Part shown: in pieces, positions 20,984-33,300 of the stretch
Position numbering within the stretch: position 1 is the first letter of the stretch
Layout of the letters: every line of letters begins with the position of its first letter
Notes under the pieces: generated by a model
Database searches by the model: none
What the model saw: the letters and a program-made list of their open reading frames with translations, nothing else
What the model was told of the DNA's origin: nothing
Source: Pseudoips prasinana
Lineage: Eukaryota; Arthropoda; Insecta; Lepidoptera; Nolidae
Reading direction: 5' to 3'
DNA: 64,000 nt
Assembly (NCBI GenBank): GCA_951640165.1
Contig: OX621234.1
Location: 30,508,549-30,572,548 of the forward strand
Made by a program: the position numbers and the translations under genes

Positions 20984-22378
20984 CTATAAAATTTTTAGTT
21001 TGGTGTGTGAATGGACCTTGTTAAGTATTCCGCACTATTTTACTTACACATTGTGTATACGGATATTGAATAAATTAACTAACTATAATATATATTTAGC
21101 TTTATTTTGCCCGCTGGTACCGTAGTGTTTGTGATAGAAAGTCCACCCGTCGTTAGATGTAAGAACTATACTAGTGACTCGCAATTTAATTTCTAGAGGA
21201 CGCTAATGAGTCAATCTGCAATAGAGTATTGTTGTTAAATATATACTAAATACCTCAGTGGACCTTTGTAAAATTATTCGGGGTAAACATACAGAGTTAA
21301 TTGACATGTTTAAAAATTTACCTACTTCACTACCTCTACCGTAAATAAATACATCAAATTAAAAACTCATCAAATCAATACCATATGTAAACCCAATTCA
21401 TTACCTATTGCCATAAAATTCATATAACACTGTTTCAGTTAAAAATAAGCAATTTCACACCAACACATATTTATAAAACAGGTTTAAATTATGTTAGTGC
21501 GCAAAACTTTTCGAAATGTGACCTTTCAATTACAGTGACCTTTCGACCAAGTTATAACTTCTTTTGTTTTCTCTCATTTTATTGGTCGAATACTATAGAG
21601 CCATGGGTCTTTATCTCCATACAAGCTCTTCAAGAATACGATTCTATTTGTCTTCTGACAAGCTGTAATGATTGCCATACTTGTCTTATACAGTAAACAT
21701 GCCATAGAACATTAATTATTTAAACTGAACTTGTAGAAAAGCAGTTGGCACAATATTTTTTTACTCATCATTTTGAGCGCGTTGTGTTTGTATGAAAATT
21801 GTGATATTTATTGCATGAACCGTGTGATTACACTTACACAGATACAGTTTTTACAGATCGACAATAGACTATCTGCCAATTTTTGACAGAGCATTAGCAT
21901 GCGGTTGGAAAAAATGAGTCTAACGAATCATTATCAGAATGAGTACGGAGTCACATAGTTTAGCCACAGTAAGACGATACTATCCAAAAAGCATTCTACG
22001 GAACAATTAAATATAATATTAATATTATAAGTCTATATTGTTCTACTACAGCACAAAGGACCGCTTTGATTGTTTTTCAATGTATTAACTCTGGTGCTAA
22101 TAATACCCAATCTGTTTTATATTAAAAAAATACTTACAGACCTCGTCTAAGATGTAGTCTGGGTCTAACAGGGGTTCTATTATTTAGGCAATTACCATTG
22201 AGTGATCAATTTTACCTATGACCCTTGAAATATTCAGTAGGCACCAGACCAGTGCCATTTTAGATTAGCTATATTTTGAGGGACTTCAGCAACTTTAGTT
22301 TATGAATAGAATGTTATGTTACAATTATTAAACATATACAATATTAAAATCGTACAAAAGTCAAAACTATTTGTTAAG
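20984..22378. other. Intergenic stretch without recognised feature
   Basis: AT-rich, about 1.4 kb, with no exon, RNA gene or repeat that I can support. Confidence 0.4.
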
Positions 22379-22552
22379 TTTTTTTTTAAAAGGATACGTG
22401 GGGCGTGATATACAATAGATTTCAAAGCCGAAAATATAGTTTTTACAATTTTTGTCTGTATGTATGTCCGGGCTAAACTCAAAAAGTACTATCACCTACG
22501 GGGGAGGAGCTGTGATAATTTATAAAATTGAACGCGGGTAAAACCGCGAGGC
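22379..22552 (-). repeat. RTE-like dispersed repeat (long-body subfamily)
   Basis: Reverse complement of the 'gcgggtaaaaccgcg' head with 'ggggaggagctgtgataat' and the 'tgtatgtatgtccgggctaaact' body. Same subfamily as 35015-35330, 38205-38510 and 45728-45962. Confidence 0.8.
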
Positions 22553-23220
22553 ACAAGTACTTAATAATTCCGTAGAAAGCCTTCGGTTCTGATTGGATCT
22601 TTTGTCAGTTTGAAGTTTAAAAATAGCTAAAATATTTTTTAGTACAAATACACTCATTCTATTGTTAGAAATTCGTTTTGAAAAATCTACAGAGTTGTTG
22701 TATTATCATCATCACAGTAATAAATCAGTTAAAGTTAGTCTTACTGGTAGTTACGAACCCTGTAGACTATACCACAAAAACGAATAAATATTAATTAACA
22801 ATATTTTTGGATTTCTCAGTCAACCCGAAAGGCTTTAGTATTTATTTTTGTATGCGACAACTGTCATATAAATAATACATTACAATTTTAGTATAAATTA
22901 TGCTTAATTTGTATTTAGGCTACGTTTGTAAGTGTAAGATTAAAGTGCTTTAAAAATAACTGTCACGTCGCATACAACTACTGCTATAAGGTTACAGAAC
23001 GATAAAAGGTCACATTGTAAATCGATTAGTGCAGAGCAATACTATCGCTGATTGCCGACTGCGATACGACCACTAAACACTTCGCACTTACACTTGATAT
23101 ATAAAAAACCATTTCTAACCGCCACTTTCCCATACATACGTAATCTATATTCCCTGGAATTTAATACAAGACCAATATACATATATTTCTTTTCGGCCAC
23201 GATTTAAGTTATTATGGATA
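22553..23220. other. Intergenic stretch without recognised feature
   Basis: AT-rich; no supported feature. Confidence 0.4.
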
Positions 23221-23480
23221 AACCTATTATAAAATAAGTTTGATGTCGATGTCTGTCTGTGTGTGTCTCTGTCTGTGTCAACGTAGCTCTCAAACAGATG
23301 GATCGATTTGGATGCGATTTTTTTTCATTTGATAGCCAACTTCCTTGCGGTGGTTCTTAGCTTGTTTGTTTAATATCGGCCAACAGTGTAATAGTATCAG
23401 TTTTTTCCAAAATGATGTAATTATAGTTGGAGAAGGGGGTTTACTAACGGTTAGGTTATAATAGCTGCTATGACCTTTCA
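23221..23480 (-). repeat. Dispersed repeat with gtctgt-rich part
   Basis: 'gatgtctgtctgtgtgtgtc' followed by 'gatggatcgatttggatgcg' has the form of the 'new-target' tails of lepidopteran SINE or LINE ends. The orientation and family are not certain. Confidence 0.45.
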
Positions 23481-24192
23481 ACAATTGAAAATGTTATATA
23501 AAATAAATTATTTAAAAAAATTATAAATTTGTAAAAAATGTGAAAAGCCTATTTAGTGGCGTCCTGGGAACATTATGGTTTTGTCATTTATAGATGACGT
23601 GGCATTCAAAAGGTTAGAACACCTTATTTCGGTACATTTTAGTCATGATTTCTTTTCAACACGTATGTTTGAGAGCGAGACAGTATCTGCAATAGCAATA
23701 CCTCTAAAATACATTGGAAATCCGGCATTAATTATAATATCTGCGACAGAAATAAAGCCTTGCGGGTGACGAAGAACCACGCGACACCGAAGGCCTAGCA
23801 CAAATATTCTTGATAGATAATAAATAACATAATTAGGACACGAAAAATAATTCTAAAATTATAAATTCGATATGTTGCAACGTGCGTAATTGTTCTATTA
23901 AAAAAAGTTTAATAAATAAATTAATAAAAGAATTGATTTAACTAAAAAGATCACGGTTAAAATATGTTTGCTAGGCACTCTGGCTCTGAACCGGTGTTAC
24001 TTATACAATACTAATACAAAAGATCTAGATTATTACTCTTATGTAAAAGCGGCATCACAATACCGTATACCATCATTTAATATAAGAATACTTCACTTAA
24101 GCTAGAAAATGAAATAATAAATTATAAACTACACATTACAACAACAACAAAAGTAGAATATTAGTCTAAAACAAAGCAAAAGCTGAGTGAGT
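23481..24192 (-). other. 3' UTR and downstream flank of CPT1
   Basis: It starts at the CPT1 stop. A minus-strand AATAAA (24197-24192) overlaps the stop codon itself and would give a very short 3' UTR. An ATTAAA at 24081-24076 is a second candidate poly(A) signal. The true transcript end cannot be decided from sequence. Confidence 0.45.
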
Positions 24193-24300
24193 TTATTTGC
24201 TACCCTTAACACCACCGTTTTTCTGTTTCTTGTATTCTATAAACAGGTCTTGTACGTCTTTGAGTGATCTCTCGATCTGTGTCACGAAGTTTGAAGAGCT
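24193..24300 (-). CDS. CPT1: CPT1 coding exon 16 (terminal)
   Basis: The last 35 residues ([20 protein letters not shown] to VKGSK) and the stop. Acceptor 'actatttcag'. The helix with FVTQIERSL is conserved at CPT1 C-termini. Confidence 0.94.
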   Translation of the reverse strand, partial: SSSNFVTQIERSLKDVQDLFIEYKKQKNGGVKGSK

Positions 24301-27300
24301 CTGAAATAGTAAATTATACACATGATTTTATTGATACATACAATGGCATTCATCGCCCATGATATTTGCACAGAAGCAAAAATTAAAAAAAAAAAACCCC
24401 GTCCGGAGGACTATCAGCCGCGGCACAGTATAAATATGGACAGTAAGGTAACTAGGCCTAGTTGATGAAATAATTACGTACGCTCTATTGAAGCTGTAGG
24501 GTTCTAACTTTATTGTTTTATAAACATATTATTATTTTTTAATAAAACATATTTGTTCTATTAAAAAATAACCGTCCTGCTCATTTAGCAGGACGGCTAA
24601 AATGTGAAAGCTCCCGTTTTGATGAAGCCGAGTTCAAGCAGCCGTATACAGCGAAATACGCACGTGGATTTTTAAAAAGATTGCGGTGTAAAACTTATAC
24701 GTGACCACTCGCTTTGGCGCGGCATTACCTACTGACAACACCGCGACAACCGCTTAGGGGTCTTGTCGATGCGCATGTTTGTGTGAGTGTACCGTTTCGA
24801 CCGTTTTCAGAAAGTTTCCGTACTGTCTATTTTTATACTGAGGCCACGGTCATGACAAAAAATTATTGGTCACACAAATATGTGTGTGTGGGTCGAACCC
24901 GAAACAAAAGTGGTACAAGGTAGTAATGAGGCGCGTAAAGTAAAAACTAAATCCAAAGTTCTAACTAATTAAACTAAGTTCAAAGTTTCCTCGGGGTTCG
25001 GAATATTAGAAGTCTCTGTTCTTAGATTTGATATTTAGAAACACACTGCACCAACAGATGCCATTCCGATCATACAGTTTTTATAAACAGAAAATAGTCT
25101 AGTAATATAATTTGCAAGGCGCGTCATAAAAGCGTTATATTGTCCTTTTGATATGAATGATATGAAGCTTGACTATTCAGTAGGACCATTTTTTTTACAT
25201 GGCGTTTACAGTCAGTTTCGTATGCTTTCACTGCTACTCTGGACAATGTGGGTAATTCTAATGCCATGGCGCCTTCCGAGAACGTTTAGCGATATTCAAC
25301 CAGGGCCTCTACCGGCTAAGTCGCCGAACATCGATATCTTAAATGGCGTTCAAATAAATAAAGGTTAAAAAAGACTTAATCAATCGTTAAATCGGCTTCA
25401 ACGTTGACAATGGATTCCGGACCATTTATGACGTCACATGTGCTCATGTAAGCCGATTTAAAGATTGATTAAATCATTTTTAACCTTTATTTATTTGAAC
25501 GCCATTTAAGAAATCGATGTTCGGCGACTTAGGCAGTAGAGCCGCAGGACCTTGCAGCAATATCATATGTAATATGCTTGCTACATGTATGTACTATAGT
25601 TACTTTGTGAAACTTACAACATCCTTCGCCGGCTAAACAAAAATGTTCTATTCAAATAATCTGACCATTGTGTCTACATATAACTGACGGATGCATACAA
25701 ATGTGAACTTTGTGACCACATCAATAAAGGTCTTAATTAAGTTGGATCATTATTATCTAGTTGTTTTGTACTTCTTTTCGCCAGAGATCGACTGCAGTAA
25801 GGCTTTAACACTGCATTGATCATTATTTATTAGACGCTATTGTGATTCCATTACAAAATTTATATTGACAAGTAATGATAGTGCAGCTTACAGAGTTTTT
25901 AAATAATTTGACCTGTGACGTCATCGATCATGAATATGCAGTGTGCTTTTTGTTAAGTATTACTAATTTACTATGCGGGCCCAAAAATTCGTTTACATAG
26001 TTTTGTATTATTCATATTACGATATAAACGAACAAAAATAAACAGATTATTTTCATATATTTGAATTAATATATGTGAATTTAGCAGTAGTGTGTGTTCC
26101 TTTTTTATATAATGGGATGGCAAACGAGCAAGTGGGTCACCTGATGGTAAGTGATCACCGCCGCCCATTGATGTTCCTCACAAATAATGAATTCCCGGGT
26201 CAAGAAAAAAGGTAATAGTTTTATTTTTCTAGCAAGATACTCTCAATATGAACCCGGGGATTATAACAACTCCCGCGTGGTGGAAACTGTTAAGTTACAC
26301 GTGTGAATGTACATCACTACCATCTGTGTCCTTACCGTAATAGGGCAACTCTTCTTGCTGGACACGTGGAAGAAGACGATGTCTTCGCCCACTATGATGT
26401 AGGACACGCCGTACCCGTCGTCCGCCACCGGTCCGAAGCCGCCGCCCGCGCTCACGCACTTGGGGTGCTTCTTAAGATCCAACATGTTTGTCTGACCTGG
26501 ACCATAAATGCACAGCTTTACAAAAATGTCTATTAATGGACACATAAACAACAAAATAAACTTACAAAAAGAATGTTTCAACTATCCTACTCAGCAATAC
26601 TACACAGGTTTACTTTTAAAACACCAACAACAACAATGACTAAATAGCAACCAATAGACCATAAGCAACAACTTTTTTACTACAAGTTTGGACATAACAC
26701 AATACATAAAAAAATATTTTACTCGTACTACTGGCGACTAAAGAAACGGGTCAAGTTCAAAGGCGCTAGCGCTACTGCCCTTCCCCGCGCCCTTGCAAGG
26801 GTATATTTACGCAATCTTTGTGATGCACTAACAGGTATAAACATTTAAGCGTGATATTAAATGAATACTTATTTTTGTACGAAAATAAAATAAACTAATA
26901 ACTTATTAACAAAAGTTGTTGCTTATGGTGTCAGCTATCTGGTCCTGCGATCTCGTTGATGTTTTTAACAAGTAACCCTGTATAATTACTATAATTATAA
27001 AGTCATGAAATAATAATATCCCGGGACATCATTCACACAAGGCCATTTGATCCGAAACTAAGCAAAGCTTGTACTATGGAAGGCAGATAACTGATATTTA
27101 TTTTATTTATTTATTTATTTAGGACAACCAGTAACTGTTACATTATTGCTAGTCTAAATACAACACTTAAAATTAAAATCAAATGCACAGTTTATTAAGG
27201 TGTCACAACATGCACAGATTCATGACACTCGTGACATCAGTAAAAAACAAACAATATATAACAACTAAAACTAAATATAAAATGAAAAATAAAATTAAAA

Positions 27301-30300
27301 TTTAGGAAACAAAATTAACATAAAAAACGAAACATAAAATATAAAACAAAGAGTAAAAAGTGAATATTAATGATAAAACATTTAAAATTACTTAATAATA
27401 TCAAAACATATTTTTTTATAGGTGGACAATCTGTTATTGAATATGTCGACTTCTCCGCAGATATCGTTATATAATTTGGGTAGTCGACATATGGCAGAGA
27501 ACTGCTTCAGATTCGTTCTGGCAAGTGGCTGGTGCAACAGTCCAGCAGCTACGAGGGCACGTCTAGGCACACGGCGTGGGACACGAATACTAATCGATTG
27601 TAGTATAGGTGGACAGTCGAAATGGTTTCTCAATATTTTGTAGAGGAATATCATGTCCTGTACCTGTCTACGAATCGTCAGTTTATGCATACCAAAGTGC
27701 TTTAATTGATCGTTGTATGAGGACAACTGACAATATACCACATATACTATTTATTTGTAAATACATACTTATAGAGATAATTACACCCAGACTCAGGACA
27801 AACAGACATGTTCATGCACACAAATATCTGTCCTGGGTGGAAGTTAAACCCATGACCTCCAGCGTGAAAAGCAAGCATTTGCCAACCACGCCAAGAGGCC
27901 TCTAAAACGCTTTTATTCCATGATGCTATTTACTCTTTGGAAGCAGATTAAAATAAATTCAAATGTGGTTTAAACAATATACTATACAGTAGTAAACTGT
28001 ACATAGACTACAAATAAATAAGTGGTTAGTATAAGTGAAATAACTATAAAATGAATTATTGCTTGAGTGATAAGAGTGCGCCGTATCGGACATAAAATAC
28101 GTTGACGTTCAGCGAGGATACCGGAAATTACATAAAACAGCCGTAAGGGAAAATTATGACTTTTAACTGCAAGCGTACGTAACTTAAGATAAGGTAATGC
28201 AGTTGACCTTAACTTCAGTTCAGATTGTGGGTTCACTCACGTGCCAGATAGCTTAAGCGTGCGTTTGCGTCATCCGCGTACCCAGCTTTCATTATACTCA
28301 GAATGCAGCGTTTTCCAAGTTGTGACATGCGTCGGTGAATCCCGATTCATGTCGAAAATTGATTCCTATAAGTGTCCTCATACGATATCCTAAAGTAGTC
28401 CTCATAAAAATGCTATAAAACTATCTTCCCGAACAGAAATGAAATGCATACGGACAAATCCCATCATCGAAAAAAATCTACTTAAAAGTATTATTTACTG
28501 AAAACAGAATTCCATATTAACAGAGACTTTAACTACCATAAGGATTGTCATGATAAATCTATAACAACTTGGACTCACGCAGCAGCTAAATTTAAGTCGG
28601 TCGCTTTGTCAAGGGTAATCAAAATTTTCATTTAATAACATGAAAGAAGAAAATCCAACTTTCACACGCGGTTAAGCGGGTCAAGTAATGTCAAAACTTA
28701 AACCGCGTCGGCCTCAGTTTTAAACCTAGTTTAATTGGATACAAGATGGCGGATTTTATTTGCATCAGCTAGAGTATATATGAAGCCTGGTTGCTTTGTA
28801 AATAAAAATATGAATGGCGGCCACGAACCGGTAGACGCAGCGGGGGCAGCCCCCTACAAGATGAACCGATGATCTTGTGGAGATCTTTGGGGGAGGCCTT
28901 TGTCCAGCAGTGGACGTCTTTCGGCTGATATAATGATGATGAAACCATATTGAGATACTGACCATGTGGTGTTTGGCTAGTAGACAGCCGCCAGGGTTCG
29001 TTGAACACCTCCTGGAGGAAGGGCGACTCCAGCTCCAGATACTTGGATACAACGTACAGACAGAATAGGTGACGGTCGATGCCGCGCCCTGCCATGGCAT
29101 CCTGGTACCCAAGCTGGTGTCGGTGGCTGGCCTGCAGGAATTTCTGCATACGCTCTTCGACCTGTCCAATACACAATTATAAATGCAATGTTATTTTTTA
29201 TCCATAATTATATTGGACTAAGAAATAAAGATGCCCAAGATGATTATTGGGGCTGCCTGTATGTTGCTTACGCTGGAAATATTCACAGAATATTTACTTA
29301 TATATTAAATTTAAAAGTCAATGATTAAACTTAACATAAAACAAATATTTAAGTGGGCTCCCACATAGCAAACATGATTTTTGCCGTTGTTATAGATAAA
29401 AAAAGTTTGTATAAAGTTTCCTGCGATATAAGTCTAGAACTTAGTGTGGGAACTAACGTCAAATGTTATGTGTAACAAATGTTATTGCGTTAAATAAACA
29501 AATTCGAGTGCGAGTCCGACTTGCACTTAACCGGCTTTTTGCATTTTGTTTGTTTTGTTTTGCTTGTGTGTATTTTTTTTTATTAAACCGGCTAACTTTA
29601 GGAAGGAGTCTGAACCCCTATTAAATTGGCACCATCCTATGCCATGTCAGATATCCATCTCCATCATCTTAATTCTAATGGTCAGGATGACGGCTCGCGT
29701 TGTATAGAGATGCTCGCAAGTAACAAGCTAAATATTTCACTGTCGTTTCTTATGATATTTTTATTACATACAAGCTGCGCCCCGCGGTTTCATCCGCGTT
29801 TAAGTAGTTTTGGCGTAAAAGAGTACCAAACATACCTACATACATCTATACTCACAAACTTTCGCATCTATAATATCAGTAGAATGTGTACCTCTAGCGG
29901 TTTTGGCAGTGCAGTTCAGCTCGCAAATGGCAGATATTTTCCTACTTACTTGACACTTATCGTCATATTTTAGACAATCCACACAATATCTTTATCAATT
30001 GTAGCCTATGTGTTATTCTGATGTATAACCTATATTATTGTAAAGTTTCATTAAAATCCATTCAGTAGTTTTTACGTGAAAGAGTAACAAACATCCATCC
30101 ATACTTACAAACTTTCGCCTTTATAATATTAATGTGATTATTTCCCACTAGCTGTGCCCCGCGGTTTTACCCGCGTTATACTTTATAAATTATAGCCTAT
30201 TATATGTTAATCCAGGTTGTCAGTTAACTCCATACCTAATATTATTAAAATCGCTCTAGCCGTTTAGACGTGAAGAAGTAACAAACAAACACATTCACAC

Positions 30301-33300
30301 ACTCACAAACTTTCGTATTTATAATACGTGCCCCGCGGTTTTACCCGCGTTTAACGTTATAAATTATAGCCTATGTATTAATCCAAGGTGTCAGCTAACT
30401 CCATACCAAATTTTATTATTATCACTCCAGCCGTTTAGTTGTGAAGAAGTAATAAACATACACACTCACAAACTTTCGCCTTTATAATATTAATGTGATT
30501 ATTTCCCACTAGCTGTGCCCCGCGGTTTTACCCGCGTTATACTTTATGAATTATAGCCTATATGTTAATCCAGGTTGTAAGCTAACTCCATACCTAATAT
30601 TATTAAAACCGCTCTAGCCGTTTAGACGTGAAGAAGTAACAAACAAACACATTCACACAGAGACAAACTTTCGTATTCATAATATTAATGTGATGTCAAC
30701 TTATGCAATATGTGATCTCTTGATGTCAACGTACGTGCATTAATCTTATATTTCATGATAATATTCTTTTATATGATTCATGTGATACACAGTGACTTGA
30801 ATGAATTGGAATAACAACCCAGTGAAATATCATCAAGTTATTTTAATTTATACATTAATGCTATATTTGGTAAAGATTTATGTATTGTTTTGTTTTTAAG
30901 GTAGGCGACCTAAAGTGTGATCTAACACGTGCATGACAGAGTTAAAGTTAATAATATTAGTACTGCATTCCGTATTATAAAATGTACTGCGAGATTCATA
31001 TATCTTTACACATTTTAACTACGATGTTATACAATTTTGTGCTATATATAATAAAATTTGAATAGGATTGGGGGGTATCGCTAAGGTTAAAAATTACTAA
31101 ATCTTTCGATCAATCGGCTTCCATGAGCATCTGTGGTGTCGACATACAGCGGCGGGGATTCGCTCACCCGACTCAGAGCGAGTAACGCGGCTACTACTGC
31201 TTTTTGAATCAATACAGATTTTATATATCGAAGCTAATAGTTTTATTTAGTAGCTGATACCCCCAGAAGCACAACTGATGCAAAATCAGTACTACAAAAT
31301 ACAAAAATGTTTATTGCATTATTACACATATGTTAGACTACAAATTTGTTGGCGTCTCCTTTTAGGCATATAGATGCCTGTGCCAGAAGACGCCGCTCCT
31401 TCATTTTATAAGTGTGTAATTTATATATCATACTAGCTGTGCCCCGCGGTGTTACTCGCGTTAAACTCGCGTTAAATCGGTTCGTGCGTTCTGGAGTTAT
31501 AGCGTCAGGAAGGAAAACCCGACTTATTTTTATATAGTAGAATATAGTACTAGGACAATAGAGTAACGAAAATGATGTAGTAGTAGTATATTACCGAGGC
31601 GTTGGGATCGTTCATCGACTTGACCCAGTCGGCGCTCTCGTTGGTGCAGGAGCGTACGGTCTCGGTGCGTCCCTCGCGGTACAGGCGCGTCATGGACGCC
31701 TCGTACGTGAGGCAGAAGCGGCCCGCGTCGCGGTAGTACGACAGCTGTAGGATCAGTTGGAGGAAGGCATCCGGGGACACGCGGCAGCTTTTCATGAAAC
31801 CTTCACAAAATACACACTGGTTATATTACATGTTAAAGCGCAGTTTTAAGGGCCTACTTCGATAATGAAAGGGGTGCGATCGGAGCGGAATGATTTTCTT
31901 TTTTATATCAAAGGGCGACAAACGAGCAAGTGGGTCTCCTGATGGTAAGTGATCACCGCCGCCCATGGACATTCGCAACACCAGTGACTAGTGGGTGCGT
32001 TGCCGGCCTTTAAGTAAGAGTCAGCATACAAGTGTTGCTGACCCTTCCCCCCATCCCAAAGAGCTCTGGCGACCTTACTCACACGCAGAAACAAGACATT
32101 AAGTTAATAATGTTATTATTAAGGAATGTCTTCTGTAAGGTGGAGGTACTTCCCCAGTCGGGCTTCTTTTTGAGCGAATGTACGCTGTGCCCTACCTCTC
32201 TACTCTATAATCACTTTATGAATTAGTGTTGTGGGATGATACCAACAGTTAATGTAGCAGCTAGTGCTGAGATGAGACCAATTCGGACTCGCACAGATAA
32301 CCATTAAGTACTTCTATACGTGTATATATATATATATATAAACCACGTTACAAATCACAAAAGTGCTTAAGTAAAAATATTAGAGATTGTTATTGACCTT
32401 ATTTTTTTTAGTATAATTATTTGAATTAATTCTTGACTATACTATTTGAATCACTATTTGAATTAATTCGTAACAATATTGGGATGATAAGAAAAAATCT
32501 ATCAATTTAAATTAAACGTTGGAAGCGGAAGTTGGAAACGCATTTTCGATGTGGTAAGAGAAAAATTAAGGTAGAAATTTCATAAATAATAAAATAAGAA
32601 TTGTATAGTAAAATTTATACAACGAAATATATGTTTTTAACTTCCGCTTCCAACGTAAAGAGGTTTTACTTAAATTTATGACAATTTTAAATGAGTTGTA
32701 TAAATTTATGTGCTGATCGAAATCGAACCCAAAAACCACGGGGTATCGAGCCCCAGTTAACCACTCCGCCACCGCACCAAAGTGTTCGTACTTTATACAA
32801 TCGTTCGATACTTTTACTTAAGTTAATAATCTATTAAATGTTCAGAGACAAGCTGTTTATATATTTAAACTTATTCGTCAATGGAATGCTTTATTGAGAC
32901 ATAAATTGGCGCGTGTCGCGAGTCAAAGACTTTGAGATCTGTCTGTTGAGCTGCCGATATCTGGTAGCATCATTAGGGGATGTCAGAACCATTTACCATC
33001 TTTCGTTCCTAAGCTGCAGGGGTCAGAGATCTTTTTGGTTCTGTTTGCACGGCAGGCCTTGAAGACCTTAGCCTTACCCAGCCGTATGGACAGCTTCTAC
33101 GAGTCTGTCGTGGTATGAGTCCACTTCCTCGCAATCTGCTAGGCATCCGAAACGGTTCTGCAGTTCGAGCTGAAAGGGTTCGGGGTTTTGGACGTGGATG
33201 GGTAAAGGTCGGAGCGTAGACTTTATCATCTATATTGAGCCGGCTATTAATGTAACAACAATGGAATACATACCTTTCCCGTATTTAGTGTGCATGAGTA

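Noticed and set aside
28765..29176. Three overlapping minus-strand ORFs of 65-135 residues
   Set aside because: One is CPT1 exon 14 read through its donor into intron and LINE tail; the others are its frame shadows.
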